From NCBI GenBank assembly GCA_000181795.3, contig CM012954.1, forward strand, positions 5,423,689 to 5,453,355: DNA of 29,667 nt, in the 5' to 3' direction. Both the position numbers and the translations under genes were made by a program. Positions 12,148 through 24,014 of this stretch are shown piece by piece (position 1 is the first letter of the stretch; each line of letters opens with the position of its first letter). Origin of the DNA: Trichinella spiralis. Taxonomy: Eukaryota > Nematoda > Enoplea > Trichinellida > Trichinellidae. The notes beneath the pieces were generated by a model. That model did not search any database and was not told the DNA's origin. It worked only from the letters and a program-made list of their open reading frames with translations.

Positions 12148-15100
12148 CTATTTTATATGCGGGAAACGACAGCGATCGCCAAATCCACAACACCCGCGTT
12201 GAAAGAATACACAAGGAGGTCTTTGCATTCCAGTGACACCCGCTGCTCCAGGTCCGCCCCCGGCTCTGGGTGCCCGAAAGCCACCCGTAGGATTGGCAAA
12301 CCGACCACCAGGTCCAGGGGGCATAAAACTTGCCCGACCACGACCATGTGAAAATGGCGGTTCAACAGGAGCATGACCAAGCAAACCTAAAGCACAAAAA
12401 CAATCGAACGAAATAAAATATTGAAAATCAAACCAAATCAACTATTTTAAATTTTACCAAGAGATGAGCAGTTCGGCTGAGGCGGTGCGTTCCAACTCAT
12501 AGGAGGTGCCGGCTCCCCATTTGGACCGCCGAATCCTCGGCCAGCAGGCATTCCTTTCATGTCAACAGGTGGTCCAACTCGCATTGGACCATTGAACATC
12601 CCAGGTGGTCCAGCTCTGGGCATCATCATTTTTCTCGGAGCAGGAAAAGCTGACGTTCCCGCAATTGGGCCATAAGGCCGTGCATTTGGATTGAGGGGAA
12701 AATTCAGCGGTGGTGCACCAGCCTAACAGTTAAAAAACAAACATTCCGTTAACATCAATATCGACATTCGTAAGTCCGTTTCATTTATTGAATAGAAATA
12801 TAGCATATTCACTGCAGTTACCATATTTGGCTGATGGCTATCAATCGGAGTAACCGAATTAGAATACTGATAGGCAGAGACAGTAACGGGAGGTTGACTG
12901 CTGAAATCGAATTCATTTTTGCGAAACCCAGGAACCACGTTCACAGCTGAATTCTGTTGACTACTACCAGTGGCAGTTACTTTCGGGTTTGCTGCAGATG
13001 CTCCTTCCTGAAAACAAATATCAATGTCAACGTAAAAATCATCCTGCTGCGATTGTAATCTCAATTAATATCAGTAATACTTGATCATCGCATTACTGTA
13101 ATTTATATTACAACATCATCACAACACTTTTAAATACTTACAGCTATCAGTGGAATTGTCTTCGTTGTGCTGTGATTACCCGAACTTCGTTCCACCTCAG
13201 TCTCTTTGGGAGCATCAACAATTCCCGTCTGCGTTGAGTAGAAGATACTTGGCAAAGGATTCAATTTGGTTTCATCCCAACGCATCTTCTCCTCACTGCA
13301 TACGGCCACTTTTTTCGCCTCGCTGATACCACTGATAGGCACAAGTTTCCAGCTTGGTGAATTTGGAGAATTATCGGTGCTGACACCACTTATTTCCGGT
13401 AAATCCAAATCTTCACCATGCGATGCCCACCGTGTTCTCAGCAATTCCCTTTCTTGAAGCATTTCGACATGCTTCAAATCGTCACCGTGGCCTTGAAATT
13501 TGCTCACATTCACTACAAAGAAAAATAAACAAAGATAATACTCTTATCACACATGTTTGCGTTTGGCATCATCATCTTGCTAAAAATGACGTAAAGGTTT
13601 TTATCTGCTTGCACGTTGCCATTATTCATCAAGCACATTGTGACCTTATAATTTACCTCTTTCGTCTGGTTCCAGCTCAAAATAGTTGATGCTGACGAGC
13701 TCATCATCAGGAGCCCATGTTACCCTGTACGGCTTGGATTTTTTCTTCCCTGATAAAGCCGACTTGCGCCCTGTTAATGAATCGGCATGCCAAGCCGCTG
13801 ACGAAGACGTCACCTCACACGAGGATCGTTCCAGTTGAAGAAGATCCGGCTTTTCCAATTCTGGCTCAGATGAGTTCGTCGGCGACTTCGATATGGCAAC
13901 TTTTGGTGTGGTTTTCTTACGTTTCGTGACCATCACCTTCGGCGCTGAAACCACACCCAGAGCAGCTTCAAAGCCGCCACTGTCCAAAAGTAAACTTCCT
14001 TGAATTAAATTGAAATTAAACATGATACAGCAACATTTTGAAAATAAAATTTAAACTACCTTTTGTTTTCGTTTTAACCTGACCTATGCCGGCTGTGCTA
14101 GCCGCATCCGTTGGTTTGTTCTCGTTTACTGCAGAGGCACCATCGACATTCGGTTCTAGATCAGTAGAATCGTTTTTCTCCAATCGAGTTCGTTTCATTT
14201 TCGGCATCGGGACCTCTTCTTCAAGGCCTGTACATAAGAAAATCAAATAAAAAACGATCTCTATTACGGAACGTTAGTGTTCAGTTAAAAATTATAAATC
14301 ACCTCCCAATTGGTTGAAACTTATTACAATTTACAGCGGCATTTAAAAAATCTATATATTAACAATTGGTGCATATTTAAGAAAATAAGCTTTGGATCTA
14401 CCCAAATTACAGTAATTAGAGTTGTACAGTACGAAAAAACCGTGGGAACGCGATAAAAACAACATCCAACGATACAGCTCAATTATAATGCAACAAAAAT
14501 TACAAAATCATACAATTTAAATGAATGGGCTTATTAGCGTTCCCTTTTCAAAAGTGTTCATGAATAACTATTGTTATTTCCAAAAACAAAAATGACAAAT
14601 GGGTACAGATCAACAAATTAATTAATTTTTTAAAAACTGACGTCAAAATCATTTACAAATAGAAGCATCCAAATTTATGACCATTTTCCATAAGTGATTA
14701 AAAATGTTAAGTGCTTTCTTTCATTATTTATTAGGTTGATAATTCAAGAATGAAAATTTTTCATTGCGAACATTTTAAAAGCACGCTTTCAGTATGCTTC
14801 TTACGATAACGTTTTCAACATTTTCAATCTTTTCATGGTTAATTTTACATTTTAAAAATTCAATTGTTTCGCTGACATTTTTTTAACATATTCTTTTTTT
14901 TCAATTAAAGCTCGTCAATTGTTTTTATATTGGGGAAGATTTAAATTTGTAATATAGCGGTTATTTTAAAAATCTCACGTTAATAAAAAAAAATTTTAAG
15001 AAATTGTGCTTTTGTGCGCAAAGCAGACTCGCCTTCGTTTGAACAACTCACTCACCTGTAGATCGCAATTTAATAGGATAAGTTTTTGCTGTTTTTTTCC

Positions 15101-17164
15101 TCGTTTCAATCGGTTTTACCGCTTCCGGCTTAACCGGCAACAACTCATCCTTCACCTCAACTGATTGCTCTGCATCAGCTAGATCAATCTTATTCAACTT
15201 TACCAAATCGTCTTTCTTTTGATCAGAAAAAATAGGTTTTACAGGCTTTCCACGTCCCCTGGGTGCAACAACAATACACGGAATGCCAGCTGTTGCTGAA
15301 GATTTGGCACTACACGAAAGATTCGGAGGAGTTCGAATTGCAGGTTCCACGGATAATAAATTCGCTGTACTGGAACTTTCTAAACTAGGAAACACTAATC
15401 CGGACGTTGATGGCACAGATACAGCTGCAGTCGGCGATCCCAATTCCAACGTAGGGCAAACGTTTCGTTTACACACTTCCGCTCCCTTTACGTTGATCTC
15501 ATCCATAATAATATCCTTCCAAATCATCACAATGTCGACGGACAAGTTCCTCACCTCTGAAATTGCAACGCCCGTCAGTAGTTATCGGGCACACACACAC
15601 ACACACACAAGTCATGCAAGTGCAAAGTCTAATAAACTTAAACAAAACAAAACAAATCTCTGACCTGTACTAATATTCGTTCTTTTGGAGAGACGTTTTA
15701 TCAACTTCGGTGTACTGTTGCTTTTCAACAAATCGACATAAACGGGCAAGTCGATAAACAACTGTAGTAGCTTCGACAAAAATTCCCAATTTTCGCTCTT
15801 TTCACCTTCGATCAACCAAGTAAGCAACAAATCCCAAGCGCCAGCTTCCAAAATTCTAAATGTTTTACTATGAATACATTTCAAAAAAAACGAAATCAAT
15901 TAATAATAAAAAATCAATTAAACAATCAGATAACAAATAAAACACTTTAACAAGAACATTTCTGAAAACTTGTCCACTACAACAAGGATACTAAAAGATT
16001 ACCATAAATAAGCAAAAATCACACTGCTAAAAAAGTGCTTTTATTAACTGATTACAGTAAAATAAATGCCTATTCACTGAAACAGTACGAAATAAAGGAA
16101 ATCAAGAACATTTTTCGGTGCCAAGAAAAAAAGTACAGAAATAAACATGAAATATGCCATAGTGAATACAGCAAACAATTTTTGAAATTGCACGTTTCAG
16201 TTCGCAGATCAAAGCAAACGAACATTCCCAACTCAAAAACAACGTCGAATTTATCAAATCTATTTCCTTCCTATGAAGCTGAGAAATTGCATTCAATAAA
16301 TAATAGCACATTATGCCGATTAGTGAAAAAAATTTATATTACAACATCAACACAACATACTTAGATTTAATTTTATTTTAAAATGTGCTGAATTCCCATC
16401 ATTCACTTACCGTTAAAACATCAGAAAAAAACCAAAAACGCTGACACGATAAAACACACTAATGAAAAACTCAAATTGTTTACAGCACTAAAACTGATAG
16501 CAGTATGCCTACATCACCAAACTGTTAAACATAAATACATACTGTACTGCTATTGTAATATTCAGGAAGAACATTCTGTTCACGTAGCATGCATGAAAAA
16601 AGTACATTTAAATACACTGACAAATATATAAATATGTAGGTATTTATGTATGCATGTAAATTTAAAAATTATATCATTCAAGTAAAAGATTGCAATAATG
16701 CAAAACACAAACTGATGTCATACTGTAAAGTTGAAAATATGTTTACATCAACAATTTATTAAAATTAATAACAATTCGCTATGATTAATAATAAATAATT
16801 AATTAAATCGTTCAAATTAAAAAATAAATACTAGTAATTAGAATACTACATAAATTGTACTTACTTTTTCCTATCTTCTTCGGCAGTATCTTTAATGCTG
16901 CTTAAAAAAATCATACGCACTGCCCATGTTGAAGCATTTCGCATACATCTGCAAACGTACACTAAGAATTCGGCTATTTTCTAGAAGACACTTACTGAAC
17001 GAAATCTGTTGCACTACCACTCGCTGCAATGCCACGAGCGTCGTTCACCAGTGCAATGCCAGGAGTGCATATCATGTCCAACGTACTTTGTAACTAAATT
17101 ATACAACATGTAAAAACGGATGATATAAATTCAATGCTTTTACCTTCTTTGCTTTTGGAGGCAT
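12148..17164 (-). CDS. PNUTS (PPP1R10) homologue, PP1 nuclear targeting subunit, 821 aa
   Basis: PNUTS targets protein phosphatase 1 to chromatin with WDR82 and TOX4 and promotes RNA polymerase II slowing and termination (family knowledge). Eleven exons join in phase: 17144-17164, 16996-17093, 16865-16948, 15665-15855, 15056-15556, 14060-14227, 13657-13998, 13142-13512, 12822-13007, 12458-12722, 12148-12386. An N-terminal TFIIS-LW-like helical domain covers about residues 20-160 (LEAGAWDLLLTWLIEG; LLKSNSTPKLIKRLSK). KLRSTGLE near 300 matches human KFRSTGLE. The PP1-docking motif RVTW is at 446-449, followed by NYFELEPDERVNV as in human PNUTS. A Gly/Pro/Met-rich region follows. The C-terminal CCCH finger (C801, C809, C815, H819) ends the protein within two residues. 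The first exon codes only MPPKAKK; a TAA precedes this ATG in frame. The protein is about 120 residues shorter than human, mostly in the Gly-rich part. Confidence 0.93.
14228..15055 (-). other. PNUTS intron 5 (828 bp)
   Basis: The donor GTGAGTGAG follows the exon ending KLRST(G); the acceptor ATGTACAG precedes LEEEVPMPK. It is AT-rich and holds no gene or repeat I can support. Confidence 0.75.
15590..15609. repeat. (CA)10 microsatellite in PNUTS intron 4
   Basis: Ten CA units inside the 108-nt intron 15557-15664. On the transcribed strand this is a TG run 3' of the donor and upstream of the acceptor. Confidence 0.9.
15856..16864 (-). other. PNUTS intron 3 (1009 bp)
   Basis: Longest intron found in the window. 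The exon phases on both sides (AA|A, Lys68) and the continuity of the LW domain support it. Plus-strand open frame 16035-16364 lies inside; it is Lys/Asn/Ser-rich, has no recognised domain and is probably chance. Confidence 0.7.
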
Positions 17165-17178
17165 TTAGACCAAATAAA

Positions 17179-17189
17179 CTATAAAATAA
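17179..17189 (-). promoter_or_regulatory. Candidate trans-splice acceptor of PNUTS
   Basis: Minus-strand TTATTTTATAG ends 14 nt before the PNUTS ATG. No good donor or upstream leader exon is evident, so a spliced-leader acceptor is the simplest reading. A 5' UTR intron is the alternative. Confidence 0.4.
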
Positions 17190-18703
17190 CATTATCAATC
17201 GTTTTGATCAGAAAAGCATTTTCAATAACATAACCTATTTAAGAAACAGCTAACGTAATACAAAAATATGCCATTGTAATACGCTTATATTTTTCAAAAC
17301 ATCATACTGTAGAATTATTCTTACCGCAGAAAAAATTTTCAACTCATCGAATAAAGCAGACAGCCAATATTAACAAAAACTAATAAAAACAAAAATCTCA
17401 AACCAGCACGCTTCTGCAGCTTTGAAATGTAAATTTTTTCAAATGCAGAAAATTATTTTGAAAACAAGTACGTCAACATACAAGTATAAAAATGAATCAA
17501 TATAATGAAATCTAAAAGTATTTTAATTTAAATGAAATATTTAGCATTTTATATTCAATTCAGCAAAATTAGCCAATAATAAACAATGTCTGAAAAGAAT
17601 CATATAGGAAAAAAGGCTATTTTAGAAAGAAACTGCTGATAAGTCAAATGCGCATATTCCATAATTTAAAAAAGTTGGTATTACTGCAAAGCATGCTGAA
17701 AAACGTTTCAAACATTTGTTGTTTAGCTTTGGAATTTTAATAATAAAGTTCAAATCATTTCAATTATATTATGAAAAACAGCATGCAACAAGAAAACATG
17801 GAACAAAAGCAAAATGCTTCTACTAATAAAATTCAAACAAAACTAGTGCAAAGCATTGAACACCAAGCACTTAAAAACAACAAAAATTATAAAAAAGTAT
17901 AACATACAAGTATCTTAGCAAAATCTGCTATGAAACATGAATAAGGGAATTCATTTCGCAGAGCATTCACAAAGCATACACAACATTGATTACTATACCA
18001 AATTGTAACAAATAAACTTACAGTATTTCAATTAACACGTTGTTTGACAATCAAGTTTCACAAAATACAGTTCATAATAATGTTTATGTTCATATTAAAT
18101 TATGCCATTTTGACAAAAATAAAATACAAATTTTTACATTTTAATATTTAAAAATTACTGAAAGTATTCAATTTCAATCAATATTTCAATTAAGTATTCA
18201 ATTAAAATTGTCCATATTTAGTTGTATAGATATATGCAGTTGTGGTGTATAACAGGGATATAATTTTGCATAAAAAAGAGGATAGAGCAACATTTCAATG
18301 AATTAAACAATATTTTAAAAAATATTTCATAACAATAAAACAATTAATAAACTGCACCTGCATTAATAAACAAACGTTTAAGCTGTCTGGATAAAATTGT
18401 TAAAATTTAGCTAGAAAGTTATTAATTCAAAAAAATTTTAGTTTTAAATAAAAGCTTAATCATTCGCGTTTAAAATGCATTATTTTTTTTAAATACTACT
18501 TTTTGCTAAATTTTTGCAAAAACTAGTAATCAAGTATTAAAATTGATTAAACAGCTGATTTTCCAAGAGAACAACAGAACAAATGGAACAAAAAAACGGC
18601 AATTATCCTGTTAATTGCCAATACAAATCAAATATAATATAGGTTCGTGAAATAACACTTTATACACACATACATATGTGCACTGTATTTTGTTCACTTT
18701 TGC

Positions 18704-18709
18704 TTTATT
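18704..18709 (-). terminator. Candidate NEMF poly(A) signal
   Basis: Canonical AATAAA on the minus strand, 132 nt past the NEMF stop codon and the first such hexamer after it. Confidence 0.55.
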
Positions 18710-18840
18710 TTTTCTGGCGAAAATTTTCAATTAACCAATAAAAAACCCATTCAATTTTAAATAAAAATACAGTCAGTCATGCGCACTGAAAAAGAAAAAG
18801 AAAGGAAAAAAAGAATAAGATGCAATTGGAAAGAAACGAT

Positions 18841-21800
18841 TCAACGCTTCTTGCGTACAGAGTGAAGATTTGGTGCCGACACTTTGACTTTTCCAGGAAA
18901 ATCACGTGCTACATCTTGCTCTTGAATTACTTTAATAAATTCTCGCAACCCTGGCCATGCCGTTCTATCTTGCATGAATAAATCAATTGCCGTTTTAATC
19001 GCTTTACCCTTTTTAGTAGTACCTGGTGTCAATTTGACCTTGAATTTGTAATTAGTCAATGCTGCATAGGGGGCACAAACAGGCAACGCAAATAATATGT
19101 TGTCATCTTCAGTGGGATTACCAGTTAAACATTGCACCGCATCCAACGTTTCGTTCTGAACAACATTTATATCATATCCCTCATCTTCTTCTTCATCATC
19201 ATCATCTTCTTCTTCTTCTTCTACTGCCGCTGCTGTTGCTTTTCCGAATTCTTTTTCTTCCTCTTCTTCATACTGCGTATCTTTTTCTGATTCCAGCTTC
19301 AAACCATCCAACGGTATTTCAACATCCGGATATGAAAATTCTTCACTGTTCACTGAGTTGAATGACTGCTCACTTAGTTCACTTCTGACCAGCTTCTTTT
19401 GTTTCTTCTGTTCATCCTGCAAATTATCACAATTCGCTTCTTCGCCGTCAAGTTCATCTTCAGCCTGACACCGTTTTTCCAAATGACGAGCTGCTGATTC
19501 AGAATCCAATCTAAACAACAGTCCAAAGCCCATTACCAGCTGAGACGCAGTCAAATAGTTCTTCTTGCCTCGAATCATGAATCCGCCTGTTTTCAAATAT
19601 TCACCAGAAGGTGCCGACTTGGATACTTGATCATGCTTCACCCACCAAGCGCTGGTGACCACTTTCGACTCCCACGCAGCGGACAAGCATACAGCCAACG
19701 CGGCCGCTTCGTTGAGCGTTTTTGGAGGTATTGGCCCTTTGTCTTCGGATTGCTTGATCACTACACTGGCAGCGCCTCGCAGATCTGCGTGAACATACAA
19801 GTCGCCAGGTTTCAAGTAACGCTTGACCAAAATCTCATTTTGCTTCGCATCTCGACCAGCGATCACCAGCAGGCGATCGGATGAAAAAAACCAGTGAAAT
19901 TTTTCAAACCAAAACATTTTCCGCACTTTTCCAATGTTCGTCTTTTGTCTGGTGGATTTCAACTGCTCTTTGGTGCGTAATTCAGCTGATTTCAACGCTT
20001 TTCCACCAGCTGCAATCGTCTTCTTCTGCTTCAACGCCGACTCTTTCATCTGCGAAAACCATCGTCGTGAATTTTGGTGTGAACTCAACGCCAAATCAAT
20101 TTCCACATCGACAGTCTCTGCATCCCCCAACTCTTGATCATTATCGAATACATCAACAGGCAAACGCATCACAAACGCATTCCGTTCCAAACACAGGCCG
20201 ACAATTTTCCCAGCCACTGGATCGCCCAAATCACGCGCATCCTGAATCATTTCATTGATCTGAAACCATTCAAGCTTCATAGCTATGGCGCTGCGCAGCA
20301 CTGCCAACGCCTGTTCGACCGTCTCGCTGTTCAGTTCCACTGCAACCGCCATACGCTCTTTCAACATCTGATCCGCCTGCAAGTTCGCCAACCGCTGCTC
20401 GTGATCCTGACGCACATTTTCCAATCGCTTCAATGCAGCTCGTTCTTGTTGCAACTGCTTCTGCTGACACTTCTGACTGTCCAATTTGGAAAAATATTCA
20501 TCAACCGCTCCATTGAAAGTGTCAAATTGTTTGCATTCACTGTTCGCAAATTGGGAAAAAAAATACGGATGAAATTCGTGAAATATTTCAATTCGTTCAC
20601 CAGCTGCGTTTTCTTCGACAGTCATTTTCAAATAACCACAGCTCGGTTCCTTACGAATCATTTCAAACAGTTCGAATGCCAAACTCAAGCTCAACGCTAG
20701 CGCTGAAACAAGACTTTGATCCCCAATCACAGCTTGCACTTTCATTCTCAACGATAATTTGTTTTCCAATAAGCAGTGTTCAAGCAACAGTGGTCCATAA
20801 GGAAAATGAGGTACCAAACACTTGTGCAAAGTATCACCAGGTTGGCAAGCATGGAGCAAACGATTGGCCATTTCCTCATCAGCAGTGCGGCGGTATTCTT
20901 CAAATTCACGAACTTCAACAAGGTATGTTTCACGAACTGCGTATCGTACATTGTCAGTTTCAATTGTTCTTGCTCGAAGAATGTTCAAAATCACGTATTC
21001 TGAATCTGTAAGAACAACGTTCCCACGGTCGTATAATTCTATTATTAAATGGCAGGCTGTCGGACCATTCCCGAAACGCATATCAACAATGCGATCCAAA
21101 CCAACAACGCTGATATCTTCTAAACGCTTGTCACGCAAATGCTTACGTAGCTTCATCGTAAAACCAGACGGCATAATATTTTTCGACCACCCGTACTCAG
21201 TGCTGTGCAATCGGATGCCAGATTCAAAAATAATCATCACCTTCTTATCAGGCCTGACAATAAAATATAATCATTATTTTCACAAATTGAAAAATTTCAT
21301 TACTAATCAGTAAAGAAATCAATAAATAAAAGAAACATCACGAGAGAATTATTTTGATAAACAGTAATATCTACTTGATTATCATATACTGTAAAAACAT
21401 TCTAAACAAATGATAATTTTTCTCTCATATGCTGCTGCCAACAGGCATTCTGACGAGTTAGCAAAATTAAAACAAACAATAATGCTTTTTACAGCATAAC
21501 TGTATGATGGGTTATGACATAAGTTTAATCATTAACTTTCAGACAAAATAAAGAGATGAGCACATTCGTTAAAATGCACAAAATAATTTTGGGGATAAAA
21601 TCAAATACTCTTTTACTTGAAAAGCATTGTCCAGTTATATAAAGCTGAAAAATGCACAAATTAAGACTAAAAACATCAAAATCGACATTAAAAAAACTTC
21701 AAAAAGAAAATTACTTCATTTGTTGCAAAACAATTCATAAAAGTTGTTAATTTCTAATTAGATGAAAAGTTTAAAAAATGCAACAAATCACAATAACAAC

Positions 21801-22132
21801 GGATAAAAACGGTACTCTAATTATCGTCACAGAGAAAACTATGGATATGAATAAATAAATTACAACATATTTCACTGCTGAATTAAAATAAAGAAAATTT
21901 CGATTTAATCTAAATAATTGCAAAAGTAAAATAAGCTGTTCTACTCGAAGCATTTATATTTCAGTTCATATGAAAGTTTTAAGAAATCGGCAATGCATTC
22001 AACTTACTTTGATAATTTCAACAAATATGTTTTAGGATTGATGTCATAAACAAGGTTGAGACGCATACCAATATACTGCCTCAATTCTTGAACAACGGCT
22101 AACAAATCGATCAAACTAAATCTACCTTTCAT
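18841..22132 (-). CDS. NEMF / Rqc2 (NFACT) homologue, 845 aa
   Basis: NEMF binds the 60S subunit carrying a stalled peptidyl-tRNA, recruits Listerin and adds C-terminal Ala/Thr-type tails during ribosome-associated quality control (family knowledge; cytosolic). Exons: 22008-22132 (41 codons plus 2 nt) and 18841-21253, joined at Lys42 (AA|G). The N terminus MKGRFSLIDLLAVVQELR aligns closely with human NEMF. NFACT-N follows with GLDRIVD; D95 and R96 correspond to human D96/R97, which are needed for tailing. Coiled coils lie at about 300-360. NFACT-R is about 487-624 (WFEKFHWFFSSDRLLVIAGR, HADLRGAASVVIK, SAWWVKHDQVSKSAPSGEY). An acidic tract is at about 701-736. NFACT-C is about 755-845 (ALPVCAPYAALTNYKFKVKL, FPGKVKVSAPNL). 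The linker between NFACT-R and NFACT-C is much shorter than in human (total 1076 aa) and I see no lysine-rich repeats in it. One 754-nt intron, unusually few for this window. Confidence 0.97.
19178..19222 (-). repeat. Acidic triplet run inside NEMF
   Basis: Near-uninterrupted GAA/GAG/GAT codons encode a Glu/Asp run at about residues 719-733. Acidic linkers between NFACT-R and NFACT-C are common in NEMF, but pure triplet runs are prone to length change. Confidence 0.75.
21254..22007 (-). other. NEMF intron 1 (754 bp)
   Basis: Donor GTAAGTTGAA, acceptor TTGTCAG. AT-rich; no gene or repeat seen inside. It is placed by continuity of NFACT-N (KTYLLKLSK|PDKKVMIIFESG). Confidence 0.85.
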
Positions 22133-22161
22133 TTTTTCTGCTTCTAATAGAGTTCAAATTT

Positions 22162-22174
22162 CTGAAAGTTAAAC
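22162..22174 (-). promoter_or_regulatory. Candidate trans-splice acceptor of NEMF
   Basis: Minus-strand GTTTAACTTTCAG is a strong acceptor ending 29 nt before the NEMF ATG, with no clear partner donor upstream. A spliced-leader acceptor is favoured; a 5' UTR intron is possible. Confidence 0.45.
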
Positions 22175-23870
22175 AAAAGACAAGTATAATTCAAAATACA
22201 GCTTCGCAAGCTGCTCAGCAAATGAAATACATCGATCTGCACATTCGGAGTAGAAAATAAACTTCACAACAGTTAAGAAAATACAAATATTTACAAACTG
22301 CAGTGAAGACTATACGCCTTTAAAAAAGCCCAAACAGTGTGTGATACGTGCCAACTACATGGGGAGTACTGTAAATGAATATTTATTAGCGAAAGTTAAT
22401 AAAGTACAACCAGTGCGTAAAACTGTCTCAGAAAATAATTCTGAAATTACTGAACTAAAATGTCCATGCGATAAACATAATTTCATCCACTATTTGCTTT
22501 TTTTAATTATATTAATAAAGAAGTAAATTGTGGTTAATTATTTTCAATCAATTATCCTCCTATCACCAAGTATTACTTTAAAGGCTCATCTAAAACAAAT
22601 TTATGCTACTTATAAGACATGATACGACTGGCTTAAAACTTTTGTACATGAAAGTCAAATATTTTTTCTGATTTTACTTACCTTTTGTTATTTTTCATAC
22701 TGTAACTCCCATTTTTTCAGCATTTTAGTTTATTTGCTATAATTCTGACGGATATTGCTACGCATTAAGAAATGCCTTTCTATAGCATCAAGGCTAGTCA
22801 ATCAAATTGGTCAGCAGTTGGAGATGATTTGGTTACGTTGCTGTTGCTCGAATAATGGCGTTTTTAATTGACAAGACGGTTTTTGTTAATAAATTAAGAC
22901 CGATCTGCTTTTAGATTCTTGCTAAATACATTTAAATGAATAGCCTAAATGAAATGAACAAAAAAACGTTTTGCAAACAAAATTAAGTAACTCAATTATT
23001 AAGTATAGTTTACAATTCGTATAAATCACCATAAAATACAATTTAAATATAACAACAATTTTACTACACTCAAAGAAATTACCTTATTAATTCAAACATG
23101 TCAGCAATGCTTAACATTACCTATGATTTTAATTTTCAGTTTCACGCAGAATAACCTTTCATTTGAATTGATAAACAGACAGACGGAAATTGCAGAGAAG
23201 GCGTTAAAAAATTATTCACTGAATTCGCCAAAAAAATAAAATTAACAAACATCAAATTTCCCACATCATTATACCTATCTATAACATTCAAAAAATTTCC
23301 ATTAAATTATACTACAGATTATACTTTCTCTTTCAAATAAAATATATCAATACAATATAAGATTTCAAATAAAATACCTTCAAATTCAAATATATCGATG
23401 TTACCTAATTATTTTTTACTTTTTTATTGTCATATTCACGATTCACATATAACAGCCGAAAACCGTGCATGTGACCTCACATCACTGGAATAGTGTATTC
23501 CACTTATCAGCAACAGCTAACTATTCATCTATAATAATAATAATGAAACGATGTAAAAACAGCACAATCCAATGACAGAAATAATAAAATAAAAGACATC
23601 AATCGTGTTGTGTATAGTAGACAATTTTTACAATTGCTCAGCTGATGAATAAATGAATAAACAAAATCCAATAACTGATTCAAACAATCTACCACTGTTG
23701 GATAATATAACTTTTCGAGTTTAAATGGATAAACTGTGTCAGAACGTCGCATTCATAAGTTCAGATTAGAAGGCGAACGTTGTCACGCGACTCAGCAAAT
23801 AGCAAAGCATAGATAGAATAAAATGCAGCTCATTGTTGCTTGAGTGAAACATCGATGATCGGTTTGATCG

Positions 23871-23930
23871 CCTGATTCACAGAGCAAAGTTGGAAAAAAA
23901 CCTTCCAACCGTTAGAACAAGCGGATCAGG
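23871..23930. other. Nested stem-loop candidate past SMG9
   Basis: CCTGATTC (23871-23878) can pair with GGATCAGG (23923-23930), one G-U pair in eight. They enclose a perfect 7-bp stem GTTGGAA (23889-23895) with TTCCAAC (23903-23909). It lies 85-144 nt beyond the SMG9 stop, so in its probable 3' UTR on the opposite strand. Function unknown. Confidence 0.3.
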
Positions 23931-24014
23931 CTTCATAGGTCATAAGTTTTGAAGACTATCTGTTCACAATATTAGCTTATGATTATCATCCATCGCTTAC
24001 AGAAGCACAGCACG

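Larger units (their letters stand above)
17165..18840. other. Spacer between PNUTS 5' end and NEMF 3' end
   Basis: Very AT-rich; I see no gene, RNA gene or clear repeat. It must contain the PNUTS promoter on its left side and the NEMF 3' untranslated region on its right side. Confidence 0.65.
22133..24014. other. Spacer between NEMF 5' end and SMG9 3' end
   Basis: No gene is supported; open frames on both strands are short and low-complexity. Items of note are nested palindromes at 23469-23501 and a less AT-rich, fold-prone patch at about 23755-24014, immediately past the SMG9 stop codon. No canonical AATAAA for SMG9 was found within 400 nt of its stop. Confidence 0.6.

Noticed and set aside
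16035-16364. 109-codon plus-strand frame in PNUTS intron 3
   Set aside because: No motif, low complexity, and lies wholly inside a well-supported intron.
19881-20700. Several plus-strand frames of 125-188 codons
   Set aside because: Antisense shadows of the NEMF coding exon, His/Leu-rich as expected from reversed acidic and Gln-rich codons.
20822-21313. 163-codon plus-strand frame
   Set aside because: Antisense of the NEMF NFACT-N region; no homology of its own.
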